Below, piece by piece: positions 33,721 to 42,209 of a stretch of DNA of 64,000 nt. The first letter of the stretch is position 1. Each line of letters starts with the position of its first letter. The notes under the pieces are model-generated. The model was given only the letters and a program-made list of their open reading frames with translations, was not told the origin of the DNA and did no database searches. A program made the translations under genes and the position numbers. Source of the DNA: Algibacter sp. (GTDB taxonomy: Bacteria; Bacteroidota; Bacteroidia; Flavobacteriales; Flavobacteriaceae); assembly GCF_029245835.1 (NCBI RefSeq), contig NZ_JAQWOO010000027.1, positions 62,001 through 126,000 on the forward strand. Direction: 5' to 3'.

Positions 33721-35025
33721 ATGAAGCAAACTGTAAATATATTTTGGTTTAGACGTGATTTAAGATTGGACGATAATGTTGGATTTTTTGAAGCCTTAAA
33801 TTCTGAAAATCCAGTGTTACCTATTTTTATTTTTGATTCTGAAATTTTAGAAAAGCTTCCAGAAGATGATGCACGTGTTACGTTTATTCATGAAACACTG
33901 CAAGACATGTGTTCAACTTTACAAAAAGAACATCATAGCAGTATTGCGATATTCCATGGCAAACCAATTGACATATATAAGGATTTAGTTGAGGAATACG
34001 ACATAGAGGCGGTTTATACTAACCATGATTATGAACCTTATGCTACAAAGCGTGATGAAATAATACAATCTTTTTTAGCTGAAAATAATATTGAATTCAA
34101 AACTTTTAAAGATCAAGTTATTTTTGAAAGAGACGATGTCGTAAAAAAAGACGGAACACCTTATGTGGTTTACACGCCCTATATGAAACTCTGGAAAGAA
34201 ACATTTAAATCTCACGATTTAAAAATTTTCCACACAAACACCCATATGAATAATTTGGTAGAACATTCAAGATTACCAAACCTGAGTTTATCTGAGGTTG
34301 GTTTTAAAAAATCCAGTCAGAATATAAAACCTTATACAGTAACGCCAATACTTATTCAAGAGTATGAAGCAACTCGAAATTTTCCCGCTAAAGACAGCAC
34401 TTCCAGACTTGGTCCGCATTTACGGTTTGGAACCGTAAGTGTTCGTAAAATGATTAAAAAAGCCATTGCTGAAAACAATGAAATATTTTGGCAAGAGCTA
34501 ATTTGGCGCGAATTTTTTATGCAAATTCTTTGGCATTTTCCACATACAAAAGAGTCAAGTTTTAAATCGAAATACGACAGAATAGAATGGCGTAATAACG
34601 AAGTTGAGTTCAAAACTTGGTGCGAAGGAAAAACAGGGTACCCTTTAGTTGATGCTGGCATGAGACAACTTAACGAAACAGGCTTTATGCATAATCGTAT
34701 TAGAATGTTAGTAGGTAGTTTTTTATGCAAACATTTACTAATTGATTGGCGCTGGGGCGAAGCTTATTTTGCTGAAAAATTACACGATTATGAAATGGCA
34801 AGCAACATTGGCAACTGGCAATGGGTTGCTGGAAGTGGTGTTGATGCTGCGCCGTATTTTAGAATTTTTAATCCTACTACTCAAATCCAAAAATTTGATA
34901 AAGATTTGAATTATATTAAGCAATGGGTTCCTGATTTTCAAGAATTCACTTACCCACAGCCTATGGTAGACCATAAGTTTGCTAGAGAAAGGTGTTTAGA
35001 AACTTACAAAGCAGCTTTGAATTAA
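33721..35025 (+). CDS. phr: Deoxyribodipyrimidine photolyase, class I CPD type
   Basis: 434 residues, full length. The N-terminal antenna domain starts VNIFWFRRDLRLDDN. The FAD domain has LGPHLRFGTVS, WQELIWREFFMQI, GKTGYPLVDAGMRQLNETG, NRIRMLVGSFL and the SNIGNWQWVAGSG flavin/lesion segment. It uses blue light to split cyclobutane pyrimidine dimers. It ends the island; a terminator follows at 35114. Confidence 0.94.
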   Translation: MKQTVNIFWFRRDLRLDDNVGFFEALNSENPVLPIFIFDSEILEKLPEDDARVTFIHETLQDMCSTLQKEHHSSIAIFHGKPIDIYKDLVEEYDIEAVYTNHDYEPYATKRDEIIQSFLAENNIEFKTFKDQVIFERDDVVKKDGTPYVVYTPYMKLWKETFKSHDLKIFHTNTHMNNLVEHSRLPNLSLSEVGFKKSSQNIKPYTVTPILIQEYEATRNFPAKDSTSRLGPHLRFGTVSVRKMIKKAIAENNEIFWQELIWREFFMQILWHFPHTKESSFKSKYDRIEWRNNEVEFKTWCEGKTGYPLVDAGMRQLNETGFMHNRIRMLVGSFLCKHLLIDWRWGEAYFAEKLHDYEMASNIGNWQWVAGSGVDAAPYFRIFNPTTQIQKFDKDLNYIKQWVPDFQEFTYPQPMVDHKFARERCLETYKAALN

Positions 35026-35113
35026 GCTATAGTATATTGTTAACGAACAGTTTTTTATATTATATAAATTAACTTCAAATAATATATAGAGTGGTTGTTA
35101 TTTTTTATTACCA

Positions 35114-35144
35114 CAAAAAAAGCTTCCAAACGGAAGCTTTTTTT
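35114..35144. terminator. Bidirectional rho-independent terminator
   Basis: AAAAAAAGCTTCC, a short loop, then GGAAGCTTTTTTT. It sits between the converging photolyase (+) and YajC (-) genes and is symmetrical enough to work in both directions. Confidence 0.85.
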
Positions 35145-35177
35145 ATAATTTGATTTTATAAAAAGTAAAATGATGTA

Positions 35178-35471
35178 CTACTTCACTTTTACTGGAGCAT
35201 TAAGTTTTGAACTCATTTCCATAGAAATGGATGATCTATCAAACTTTAATTTTCCAGCCATAGTTTCAATAACACAACTGTTATCCTTATCATTTAACTC
35301 TGAAATTTTACCGTGTAAACCACTTTTAGTGATTACTTTATCGCCACGCTTTAATTCGGCTGCAAATTTCTTTTCCTTTTTTGCACGTTTCATTTGTGGT
35401 GCAATCATAAAGAAATACACAACAACAAACATTAATACAAATGGTAATAAACTACCTATTCCTTCTCCCAT
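35178..35471 (-). CDS. yajC: Preprotein translocase subunit YajC
   Basis: 97 residues. One N-terminal membrane helix (LLPFVLMFVVVYFFMIAPQ, about 8-26), then a basic KRAKKEKKF stretch and a small beta domain with LKRGDKVITKSGLHGKI, the YajC signature. It is an accessory subunit of SecDF-YajC in the inner membrane. Eleven bases downstream of the DUF1573 lipoprotein gene, in one transcript with it. Confidence 0.93.
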   Translation of the reverse strand: MGEGIGSLLPFVLMFVVVYFFMIAPQMKRAKKEKKFAAELKRGDKVITKSGLHGKISELNDKDNSCVIETMAGKLKFDRSSISMEMSSKLNAPVKVK

Positions 35472-35482
35472 TATAAATTTAT

Positions 35483-35962
35483 TTAGCTTTTAGCTTGTAT
35501 TGGTTGTGATTTAGCAGGGTCTGGTTTTACAAATGCTGTAATTTTTACAATCTCAGAACCTTTTTCAGTGTTAGCAGTAACTGTTATAGTTTTAGTAATT
35601 TTATTTGAACCGCTTCCGTTAAATTTAACCGAAAACTCACCAGAACTACCAGGTAACAAAGGCTCTCTACTCCAATCTTGAGGTACGGTACAACCACAAG
35701 AACTTTTAATATCTGTAATAACTAAAGGGGCTTCACCCTTATTCGTGTACTTAAAAGTCGTTTCAACAGCAGTTTTAGCTTCAATTTCTCCAAAATCGTG
35801 CTCTTTTTTATCGAACTCTAGTACTGGAAATTTAGACGAAACTGCGTCTCGAGCAGCAGCAGCAGCAACATTACTCTCTTCAATTTTTTGAGTAGCGTTC
35901 TCTTTACAAGAGGTAAAAGCGATTAAACACATGGCGCTAAGTCCTAATATTATTTTCTTCAT
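35483..35962 (-). CDS. DUF1573 lipoprotein
   Basis: 159 residues with a lipoprotein signal ending FTSC (Cys19). The DUF1573 beta-sandwich (about 50-145) is shown by EFDKKEHDFGEIEAKTAVET and SSCGCTVPQDW. It is probably anchored in the outer or inner membrane facing the periplasm. Function unknown; the gene order NusB-DUF1573-YajC is frequent in flavobacteria as I recall it. Confidence 0.85.
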   Translation of the reverse strand: MKKIILGLSAMCLIAFTSCKENATQKIEESNVAAAAARDAVSSKFPVLEFDKKEHDFGEIEAKTAVETTFKYTNKGEAPLVITDIKSSCGCTVPQDWSREPLLPGSSGEFSVKFNGSGSNKITKTITVTANTEKGSEIVKITAFVKPDPAKSQPIQAKS

Positions 35963-36064
35963 GATAAATATTTTAAGATTTAAAGTTCCGCAAAAATAGT
36001 AATTATTTAAACGATTAAAAATTTTTGTATTCTTCTTAACACATCTTTGTTACTAAAACTTGTT

Positions 36065-37012
36065 TTACATGAGTCCGCGACCAACTTTTTTCAATTCTCC
36101 AGAAGCTTCATATTCCTTAACAAGCTTATCTAAAATACCATTAATAAAAATACTGCTTTTAGGAGTAGAATATTCTTTTGAAATTTCTAAATACTCATTA
36201 ATAGTTACTTTTACTGGTATTGACGGAAAGTTATTTAATTCACAAATAGCCATTTGTAACAACACAAAATCTACATTAGCAATACGATCTGAATCCCAAT
36301 TTTTTGTTTTCAGATCAATCTCTGTATTTATAGCGGTACTATTTAAAAGTGTTTTCTTGAATAAATCGATTGCAAACTGCTTGTCTTCAATATCTCTATA
36401 TAGTTTAGGTGTAAAGTAATTTTCAGCAGAGGTTTCCTTTACCTTTCTAAGCAATTTTAAAATGGTGGTGTTAACTGTTGGAAGGTCATCTAACCAGGTT
36501 AGGTTTTTATCTTCCATATAATCATAAAGCTTATCGTTTGGAGCAATAATATCTTTAAAAACATCAATAATAAAAACTTTGTCTTCTTTAAAATCAGAGA
36601 CTCTGGTTTTCATATATTCTTTGTATAAATCACTAGAGATGATATCTTTAAAAATAATATCGATATACTCACCATCTAACTCCCAATTGTTTATTTTATT
36701 GGCTTCAAGTTGATTTTTTAACGCAAGATTTTCTTTCAAAAGTTTCAATAACTGGTTGTTAACAAACTTTCTATTTGGGTCTTTATCTTCTTTAGTTGCA
36801 AGATGCTTTTTTTGCTTTTTTTGTAAATCACTTTCAGCTCTTTTTTGAACTTCAATAAGCAAAGCCATTAACAACAAATACAAGTTGTACATGTTATCAA
36901 TACTAAACAGTAAAAATTTTTGATCCTTACTAAAATCGTCACTCTCACTACCTTTAAAGGCATACATGGTTTGCATGACTTTTACACGGATATGTCTTCT
37001 ATTTAGCATCAT
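36065..37012 (-). CDS. nusB: Transcription antitermination factor NusB
   Basis: 315 residues, about twice the length of E. coli NusB. The start MLNRRHIRVKVMQTMYAF is the family opening, and the last 130 residues hold the conserved helical core (DRIANVDFVLLQMAICEL, KVTINEYLEISKEYSTPKS). The central charged extension is usual in Bacteroidota. NusB binds boxA RNA with NusE in rRNA antitermination. Two consecutive ATGs allow a start at 37012 or 37009. Divergent from the ABC transporter gene. Confidence 0.92.
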   Translation of the reverse strand: MMLNRRHIRVKVMQTMYAFKGSESDDFSKDQKFLLFSIDNMYNLYLLLMALLIEVQKRAESDLQKKQKKHLATKEDKDPNRKFVNNQLLKLLKENLALKNQLEANKINNWELDGEYIDIIFKDIISSDLYKEYMKTRVSDFKEDKVFIIDVFKDIIAPNDKLYDYMEDKNLTWLDDLPTVNTTILKLLRKVKETSAENYFTPKLYRDIEDKQFAIDLFKKTLLNSTAINTEIDLKTKNWDSDRIANVDFVLLQMAICELNNFPSIPVKVTINEYLEISKEYSTPKSSIFINGILDKLVKEYEASGELKKVGRGLM

Positions 37013-37187
37013 TACAAAGAACTTTAATTAAAAATTATGAAATACTTTCATTGTTTTTTAGTGCCGCAAAAATAACATTATATTTAAAATAAACATCACA
37101 TATTTTTTAATTATTACGGTGATTTATTTTAAGCTATATTTAACAATTAGCAGACCTTATAAATCGCCTTAATTAGCATTAATGCCC

Positions 37188-37195
37188 TATATTTG
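37188..37195 (+). promoter_or_regulatory. -7 box for the ABC transporter gene
   Basis: TATATTTG, perfect TAnnTTTG consensus, 23 bases before the ATG at 37219. The -33 element is not clear. Confidence 0.5.
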
Positions 37196-37218
37196 CTATC
37201 ATATTCCTTAGAAAGTTA

Positions 37219-38982
37219 ATGAAAGAATTAAGGCATTTAAATAAATACTTTTTTAAATATAGATGGCATCTCATTGTAGGTTCCATCATCACCATTATTG
37301 CAAGGTTATTTCTTTTATATACACCACGTTATGTAAAAAAAATATTTGTAGCTATCGAAAAATATTTTGATAAATCTATCAGTGAAGACGTTTTTAGAGC
37401 AGATTTATTAGAAGCTATTCTGTATATTATTGGAGCTGCTCTTATTGCTGCTATTCTTACTTTTTTTATGAGGCAGACTATTATAAATGTGTCGCGTTAT
37501 ATTGAATATGATTTAAAAAATGAAATTTATGCGCAATACCAAAGGCTTTCGTTAAACTTCTATAAAAAGAATAGAACTGGCGATTTAATGAACCGTATTA
37601 CAGAAGATGTATCTCGAGTTCGTATGTATGGAGGTCCAGCATTAATGTATAGTATAAATACACTTGCACTTTTTGTTATAGTTATTATTTACATGGTTAA
37701 TGCATCACCAAAACTAACGCTATATACTGTTGTACCGCTTCCTATCCTATCAGTTATTATTTATAAATTAAGTAAAGAAATCCATAAGCGAAGTACTATT
37801 GTTCAAGAATATTTATCTAAGCTTTCCACATTTACACAAGAATCTTTCAGTGGTATTTCTGTAATAAAAGCTTATGGCATTGAGCCACAAACTTCCATTA
37901 ATTTTAAATCGCTTTCCGCGGAAAGCAAAGACAAACAAATCAGCTTAGCTAAAGTACAAGCATGGTTTTTTCCTATGATGATATTACTCATTGGGACAAG
38001 TAATTTACTAGTTATTTATGTTGGAGGTATGCAATATATTAATGGAGAAATTGAGAGTATTGGTACTATTGCTGAGTTTATTATATATGTAAATATGCTT
38101 ACATGGCCAGTTGCAACTGTCGGTTGGGTAACATCCATAATTCAACAAGCTGAAGCATCACAAAAAAGAATTAATGAATTCTTAAAAATTGAACCTGAAA
38201 TTAAAAATAAAGTTGATAATCCTACTGAAATTAATGGACATATTGTTTTTAAAGATGTATCATTCACCTACGACGATACAAATATTCAAGCGCTAAAAAA
38301 TGTAAGTTTTAAAATTAATGAAGGTGAAACTTTAGCTATTTTAGGAAAAACGGGCTCTGGAAAATCTACAATTTTAGATTTAATTGGAAGGCTTTATGAT
38401 ATTGATAAAGGATCCATTAAAATAAGCAGTACTGACATTGACGAACTAAATTTAAATGATTTACGAGATAGTATTGGTTATGTACCTCAAGATGCCTTTT
38501 TGTTTTCTGATTCTATAAAAACCAATATTAAATTCGGTAAACAAGATGCTACAGATGCTGATGTTATTGAAGCGGCAAAAAATGCTCAGGTACACAAAAA
38601 CATAATTAAATTTAATAAAGGTTACGATACGGTATTAGGAGAACGAGGTATTACATTATCAGGTGGACAAAAACAACGGGTATCAATAGCAAGAGCGATT
38701 ATAAAGTCGCCAAAAATTTTATTATTTGATGATTGCCTATCTGCTGTTGATACTGAAACTGAAGAGAAAATTTTAAAAAACCTCAGCAAAATCTCCAAGG
38801 GTAAAACATCTATTATAGTTAGCCATAGAGTATCTTCAGCTAAAAATGCAAATAAAATAATTGTTTTAGACGAAGGGAAAATTGTTCAACAAGGCACTCA
38901 TGAAACACTAATTAATGTAGATGGCTATTATAAGCATTTATACTTAAAACAATTAAGCGAAACAACTTCCAACAAATTATAA
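37219..38982 (+). CDS. ABC exporter, fused permease and ATPase
   Basis: 587 residues: six membrane helices in the first 320, then the nucleotide-binding domain with Walker A GKTGSGKST (from residue 376), signature LSGGQ (480-484) and Walker B. The Walker B end reads LLFDD (D504-D505), so the usual catalytic Glu is Asp. It resembles MsbA/MdlB-type multidrug or lipid exporters and works as a dimer in the inner membrane. A perfect palindrome GCTTTCCGCGGAAAGC lies in its coding sequence (37911-37926). Confidence 0.9.
   Translation: MKELRHLNKYFFKYRWHLIVGSIITIIARLFLLYTPRYVKKIFVAIEKYFDKSISEDVFRADLLEAILYIIGAALIAAILTFFMRQTIINVSRYIEYDLKNEIYAQYQRLSLNFYKKNRTGDLMNRITEDVSRVRMYGGPALMYSINTLALFVIVIIYMVNASPKLTLYTVVPLPILSVIIYKLSKEIHKRSTIVQEYLSKLSTFTQESFSGISVIKAYGIEPQTSINFKSLSAESKDKQISLAKVQAWFFPMMILLIGTSNLLVIYVGGMQYINGEIESIGTIAEFIIYVNMLTWPVATVGWVTSIIQQAEASQKRINEFLKIEPEIKNKVDNPTEINGHIVFKDVSFTYDDTNIQALKNVSFKINEGETLAILGKTGSGKSTILDLIGRLYDIDKGSIKISSTDIDELNLNDLRDSIGYVPQDAFLFSDSIKTNIKFGKQDATDADVIEAAKNAQVHKNIIKFNKGYDTVLGERGITLSGGQKQRVSIARAIIKSPKILLFDDCLSAVDTETEEKILKNLSKISKGKTSIIVSHRVSSAKNANKIIVLDEGKIVQQGTHETLINVDGYYKHLYLKQLSETTSNKL
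37911..37926. repeat. 16-bp palindrome in coding sequence
   Basis: GCTTTCCGCGGAAAGC is its own reverse complement. It is a variant of the CGCTTTCGCGGAAA word at 33686 and 46990 and is translated within the cytoplasmic loop of the ABC permease (SLSAES). Confidence 0.7.
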
Positions 38983-39117
38983 TAAGAAAGCGTATTTTTA
39001 TTCAATTAAATGCAATGAAATCCAATATTTTAAAAAGAAAAATTAAAATCTATTGGTTATTAACGTTTTTTTTAAGATTTTTGATATTATAACTAGATAA
39101 ATAAATACGTACAAGGC

Positions 39118-39495
39118 ATGATGGAAAATGAAGAGATTTTTTCAAAAGTATTAAGAGCAGGTAGAAGAACCTATTTTTTTGATGTAAGAGCAACTAAAGC
39201 TGAAGATTATTATTTGACAATTACTGAAAGTAAAAAGTTTACTAATGATGACGGTTCGTTTCATTACAAAAAGCACAAAATATATATTTACAAAGAAGAC
39301 TTTACTGAATTTAAAGAGATTCTAGCTGAAATGACAGATTATATCATTAGAGAAAAAGGTGATGAAGTGATCAGTGAACGCCATCAAAAAGACTTTAAAA
39401 AAGAATATGAAGATGATGCCTCTAAAGTTACTGAAGCCTCTATAAAAACTGAAAAACCTGAAAGTTTTACAGACATAGATTTTGATGACATTTAA
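39118..39495 (+). CDS. PUR-alpha-like DNA/RNA-binding protein (DUF3276)
   Basis: 125 residues. EEIFSKVLRAGRRTYFFDVR (about 5-24) and the following YYLTITESKKF and HKIYIYKEDF strands are the PUR-repeat pattern found in bacterial Pur-alpha homologues, which bind single-stranded nucleic acid. The C-terminal 45 residues are acidic. Either of the two adjacent ATGs can be the start. Monocistronic with a terminator at 39520. Confidence 0.88.
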   Translation: MMENEEIFSKVLRAGRRTYFFDVRATKAEDYYLTITESKKFTNDDGSFHYKKHKIYIYKEDFTEFKEILAEMTDYIIREKGDEVISERHQKDFKKEYEDDASKVTEASIKTEKPESFTDIDFDDI

Positions 39496-39519
39496 AATCT
39501 TAAAATAAAACTATAAATA

Positions 39520-39546
39520 CCGTTGCCAAAAGCAGCGGTTTTTTTA
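39520..39546 (+). terminator. Rho-independent terminator
   Basis: CCGTTGC, five-base loop CAAAA, GCAGCGG with one G-T pair, then eight Ts. Follows the PUR-like gene. Confidence 0.75.
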
Positions 39547-39556
39547 TGCTATTATC

Positions 39557-39892
39557 TTAGCTCACACTACTACCATTTTTCACTTTCACCTCTGGCTTTA
39601 AAAGTATAACATCTTTACCATTTACAGCTCCTAATACCAAGCAATCGCTACTAAATTTAGCTATTTTCTTTTTAGGAAAGTTAACCACCGCAACGATTTG
39701 TCTATTTAGTAAATCTGCTTTTTCATAACGTGTCGTTATTTGAGCTGAAGATTTTTTAACCCCTAAATCTCCAAAATCTATAGTAAGTTGATAAGCTGGG
39801 TGTCGTGCTTCTGGGAAATCATTAACTTCAATTATAGTTCCTACCCGTAAATCTACTCTAGTAAAGTCGTTAAAAGTAATTGTGCTATCCAT
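39557..39892 (-). CDS. csaA: tRNA-binding protein CsaA
   Basis: 111 residues. FNDFTRVDLRVGTIIEVNDF (about 6-25) and the closing ISSDCLVLGA-like text of an OB-fold tRNA-binding domain match CsaA, a dimeric protein with proposed chaperone or export function and tRNA affinity. Full-length and standalone, convergent with the PUR gene and divergent from the thioredoxin-like gene. Confidence 0.9.
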   Translation of the reverse strand: MDSTITFNDFTRVDLRVGTIIEVNDFPEARHPAYQLTIDFGDLGVKKSSAQITTRYEKADLLNRQIVAVVNFPKKKIAKFSSDCLVLGAVNGKDVILLKPEVKVKNGSSVS

Positions 39893-39939
39893 TTTTTAAA
39901 AATACAAATTATCCCGAACTTTGAATAAATTATAAAGCT

Positions 39940-40497
39940 ATGTCAAGAACTCCTTCAAACATGCTTCCATTAGGAACTAAAGCACCTGAATTTTCACTTT
40001 TCGATACGGTTTCAGAAAATCCATTAAACCTTAAAGAACTAAAAGGAGAAAAAGGCACTGTTATTATGTTTATCTGTAACCACTGCCCTTTCGTTATTCA
40101 TGTTAATCCTGAAATCGTTTCTATAGCTAACGCTTTCGCAGAAAAAGGTATTGCTTGTATTGCTATTTCTAGTAACGACGTTGTTAATTACCCTCAAGAT
40201 TCACCAGAAAAAATGAAGGCGCATGCAAAAAATAACAACTACCCCTTTCCGTATTTATATGATGAATCTCAAGATATAGCAAAAGCTTATGATGCTGCTT
40301 GTACTCCAGATTTTTATGTTTTTGATGGCGATTTAAAATTATCTTACAGAGGTCAATTAGATGATTCTAGACCTGGAAATGGAATTCCTATTACTGGGAA
40401 AGATTTACGACATGCATTACATTGTTTGATTGAAGGCAAAGAAAATAACGCCATCCAAAAGCCAAGTATTGGTTGTAATATTAAATGGAGAAATTAA
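39940..40497 (+). CDS. Thioredoxin-like/AhpC-TSA family protein
   Basis: 185 residues. The thioredoxin fold has the CxxC motif CNHC at 46-49 in IMFICNHCPFV, followed by YPFPYLYDESQDIAKAYDA and CTPDFYVFD, typical of the thioredoxin-family proteins often annotated as peroxiredoxin-like. A cytosolic thiol-disulfide role is likely; the partner is unknown. Its stop overlaps the end of the convergent GNAT gene by 4 bases. Confidence 0.85.
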   Translation: MSRTPSNMLPLGTKAPEFSLFDTVSENPLNLKELKGEKGTVIMFICNHCPFVIHVNPEIVSIANAFAEKGIACIAISSNDVVNYPQDSPEKMKAHAKNNNYPFPYLYDESQDIAKAYDAACTPDFYVFDGDLKLSYRGQLDDSRPGNGIPITGKDLRHALHCLIEGKENNAIQKPSIGCNIKWRN

Positions 40498-40979
40498 TCT
40501 AATTTTAATTGCCAAATACCAACATCTTGCCATTTGCCAAATTTCAAACCTACTTCTTTTAAATTTGCCACTTGCTCGAATCCAAATTTCTCATGTAGTT
40601 TTATACTTGCGGCATTAGGGATTGTTAAAACACCTAGAACAGTATGCAAATTAGTGGCTTTTAATTGCTTCAATAATTCAGCATATAGTTTGGTGCCAAT
40701 CTGTTTTCCATGTGCGTTGTGCTGCACATATACGGTAGATTCTACCACATAGTTATACGCTGGTTTCGGTCTAAATCTACTACCGTAAGCAAATCCTAGA
40801 ATATTATTATTTTCTTCGTAAACAATAAAAGGATATTCAGCATTTATGTGATTTACTTTTTCTGAAAACGCTTCAAGGGAAAGCGCTTCAATATCAAAAG
40901 TAACGGTGGTATGCAATACATAATAATTATATATATCTAATAACTTATCAATATCGCTTATATGTACTGATCTAATCAT
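40494..40979 (-). CDS. GNAT N-acetyltransferase (phosphinothricin/methionine sulfone-type)
   Basis: 161 residues. ESTVYVQHNAHGKQIGTKLY (about 87-106) contains the acetyl-CoA loop with H-GKQIG, and the following GVLTIPNAASIKLHEKFGFE is the standard GNAT end. The closest type is the MddA/Pat group acting on amino-acid analogues such as phosphinothricin. Adjacent to the DinB-like gene with a 1-base gap, so likely co-transcribed with it. Confidence 0.88.
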   Translation of the reverse strand: MIRSVHISDIDKLLDIYNYYVLHTTVTFDIEALSLEAFSEKVNHINAEYPFIVYEENNNILGFAYGSRFRPKPAYNYVVESTVYVQHNAHGKQIGTKLYAELLKQLKATNLHTVLGVLTIPNAASIKLHEKFGFEQVANLKEVGLKFGKWQDVGIWQLKLD

Positions 40980-40980
40980 A

Positions 40981-41535
40981 TTAAAGCCAACCTTTACGTT
41001 TAATTAAATTTTCGATATGTGCGAAATGATGGTTACTATGCCACGCATAATTACCAATATTAAAATGTAATTTCACTTCTCTATTGGTTTCAGGATGAAT
41101 AAAATATTTTCCCAAATCATCATCAGACAATTTTTTTAACAAATACACCAACTTAAAATGAATGGCTCTTATATGATTTAAAGACATATCTATTGGTGCC
41201 GCTTTAGAATCTATAAGTTCTGCCCAACGATCTTCATGATATGCTTTTATAACAGGTTTATCTTCTGTTAATGCCCATTTAAAACGGGTGTAACTATGAT
41301 GATGACTATCTGAAATATGGTGAATAACTTGACGAATAGTCCACCCTTCTGGTCTGTATTGGGTATCTAACTGCTGATTTGATAAATCTTTAACCAGATT
41401 TTCTAAACGATTTGGAAAATGCTCTAGAATAGAAATCCAACTTTCAATATGTTGATTGGAAATATTATTAGGGCAATCAAACTGTCCGATAGGGTATTTT
41501 AATTGTTCTAATTCTGAAGTATTCACAAATTTCAA
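40981..41535 (-). CDS. YfiT-type DinB-superfamily putative metal-dependent hydrolase
   Basis: 184 residues. A four-helix DinB fold with His residues placed for a metal site: RQVIHHISDSHHHSY (about 68-82) and YAWHSNHHFAHIENL near the end. YfiT/BstA-like proteins are implicated in bacillithiol or other thiol transfer; flavobacterial members keep the metal site but the substrate is not shown here. Upstream member of a pair with the GNAT gene. Confidence 0.85.
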   Translation of the reverse strand: MKFVNTSELEQLKYPIGQFDCPNNISNQHIESWISILEHFPNRLENLVKDLSNQQLDTQYRPEGWTIRQVIHHISDSHHHSYTRFKWALTEDKPVIKAYHEDRWAELIDSKAAPIDMSLNHIRAIHFKLVYLLKKLSDDDLGKYFIHPETNREVKLHFNIGNYAWHSNHHFAHIENLIKRKGWL

Positions 41536-41572
41536 TTTTGAAAATAGAATCTAAAATAAGTATAAATTATGA

Positions 41573-41998
41573 TTAGGCAACTTCTAAGGTGTCGTTTTTT
41601 TTTGCCCAATTAACGGCTGTAAAAAGCGAATTGAAATTTTTTATTTTATGCTTAAAGAATAAACTTTCTACCATAAGATTGAGTTTATTACTTGGTCTTT
41701 CAGAAACCACATAATATCCTTTTAAAAAATAATTACTTTTATAAAAACTCAACCAGTCAAGTGCTACAACAGCATAAGAGTTAATCCGATTGGAAATATA
41801 AATAAGATCTTGCCCATCTGTACCCAGAAAACAAGTAACATCTTCAACAATTTGGCTAGCATGATCTTTCCAATTAAAATTAATACCACTTTTAAACTCA
41901 GAAATTACAAAGCCATTAAAAATAAACACATCGCCAAAAGCATAATTAAGTTCTTTTAATACTTCTGAATTTAAATTGGTTTCCTTTACACTTATCAT
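41573..41998 (-). CDS. Hypothetical protein
   Basis: 141 residues, alpha/beta, no recognised domain. Aromatic-rich strands such as LIYISNRINSYAVVALDWLSF (about 65-85) suggest a small soluble fold resembling SpoIIAA/STAS-like proteins, a weak impression only. A perfect TACTTTTG -7 box on the minus strand (42010-42003) ends just 5 bases before the ATG, so the mRNA would be nearly leaderless or the true start is further in. Confidence 0.55.
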   Translation of the reverse strand: MISVKETNLNSEVLKELNYAFGDVFIFNGFVISEFKSGINFNWKDHASQIVEDVTCFLGTDGQDLIYISNRINSYAVVALDWLSFYKSNYFLKGYYVVSERPSNKLNLMVESLFFKHKIKNFNSLFTAVNWAKKNDTLEVA

Positions 41999-42088
41999 AA
42001 TGCAAAAGTATATTTAGACCTTTAATTGATAAAATATATTCGACAAACCCTTAAATTAAACGCTATGCTACTTTTAGGAACAAAAAAA

Positions 42089-42107
42089 CACTCTAGAAAC
42101 TAGAGTG
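42089..42107 (-). terminator. Rho-independent terminator of the PPIase gene
   Basis: CACTCTAG and CTAGAGTG are perfect 8-base arms with a three-base loop. On the minus strand the stem is followed by seven Ts, so it terminates transcription from the PPIase gene, whose stop is at 42210. Confidence 0.85.
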
Positions 42108-42209
42108 CTTTTTAATAATTATTTTATTTTGAGTCTCTTTTGATAGAGATACTTCACTACATTCAGTATAAGCGATTCACTAACTTTAAAAAAAAAAGTT
42201 GTTCTCTGC

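Noticed and set aside
35170-35493. 107-codon plus-strand frame antisense to yajC
   Set aside because: Shadow frame of the conserved YajC gene.
36060-36419. 119-codon plus-strand frame antisense to nusB
   Set aside because: Complete overlap with a conserved gene; the product shows no recognisable domain.
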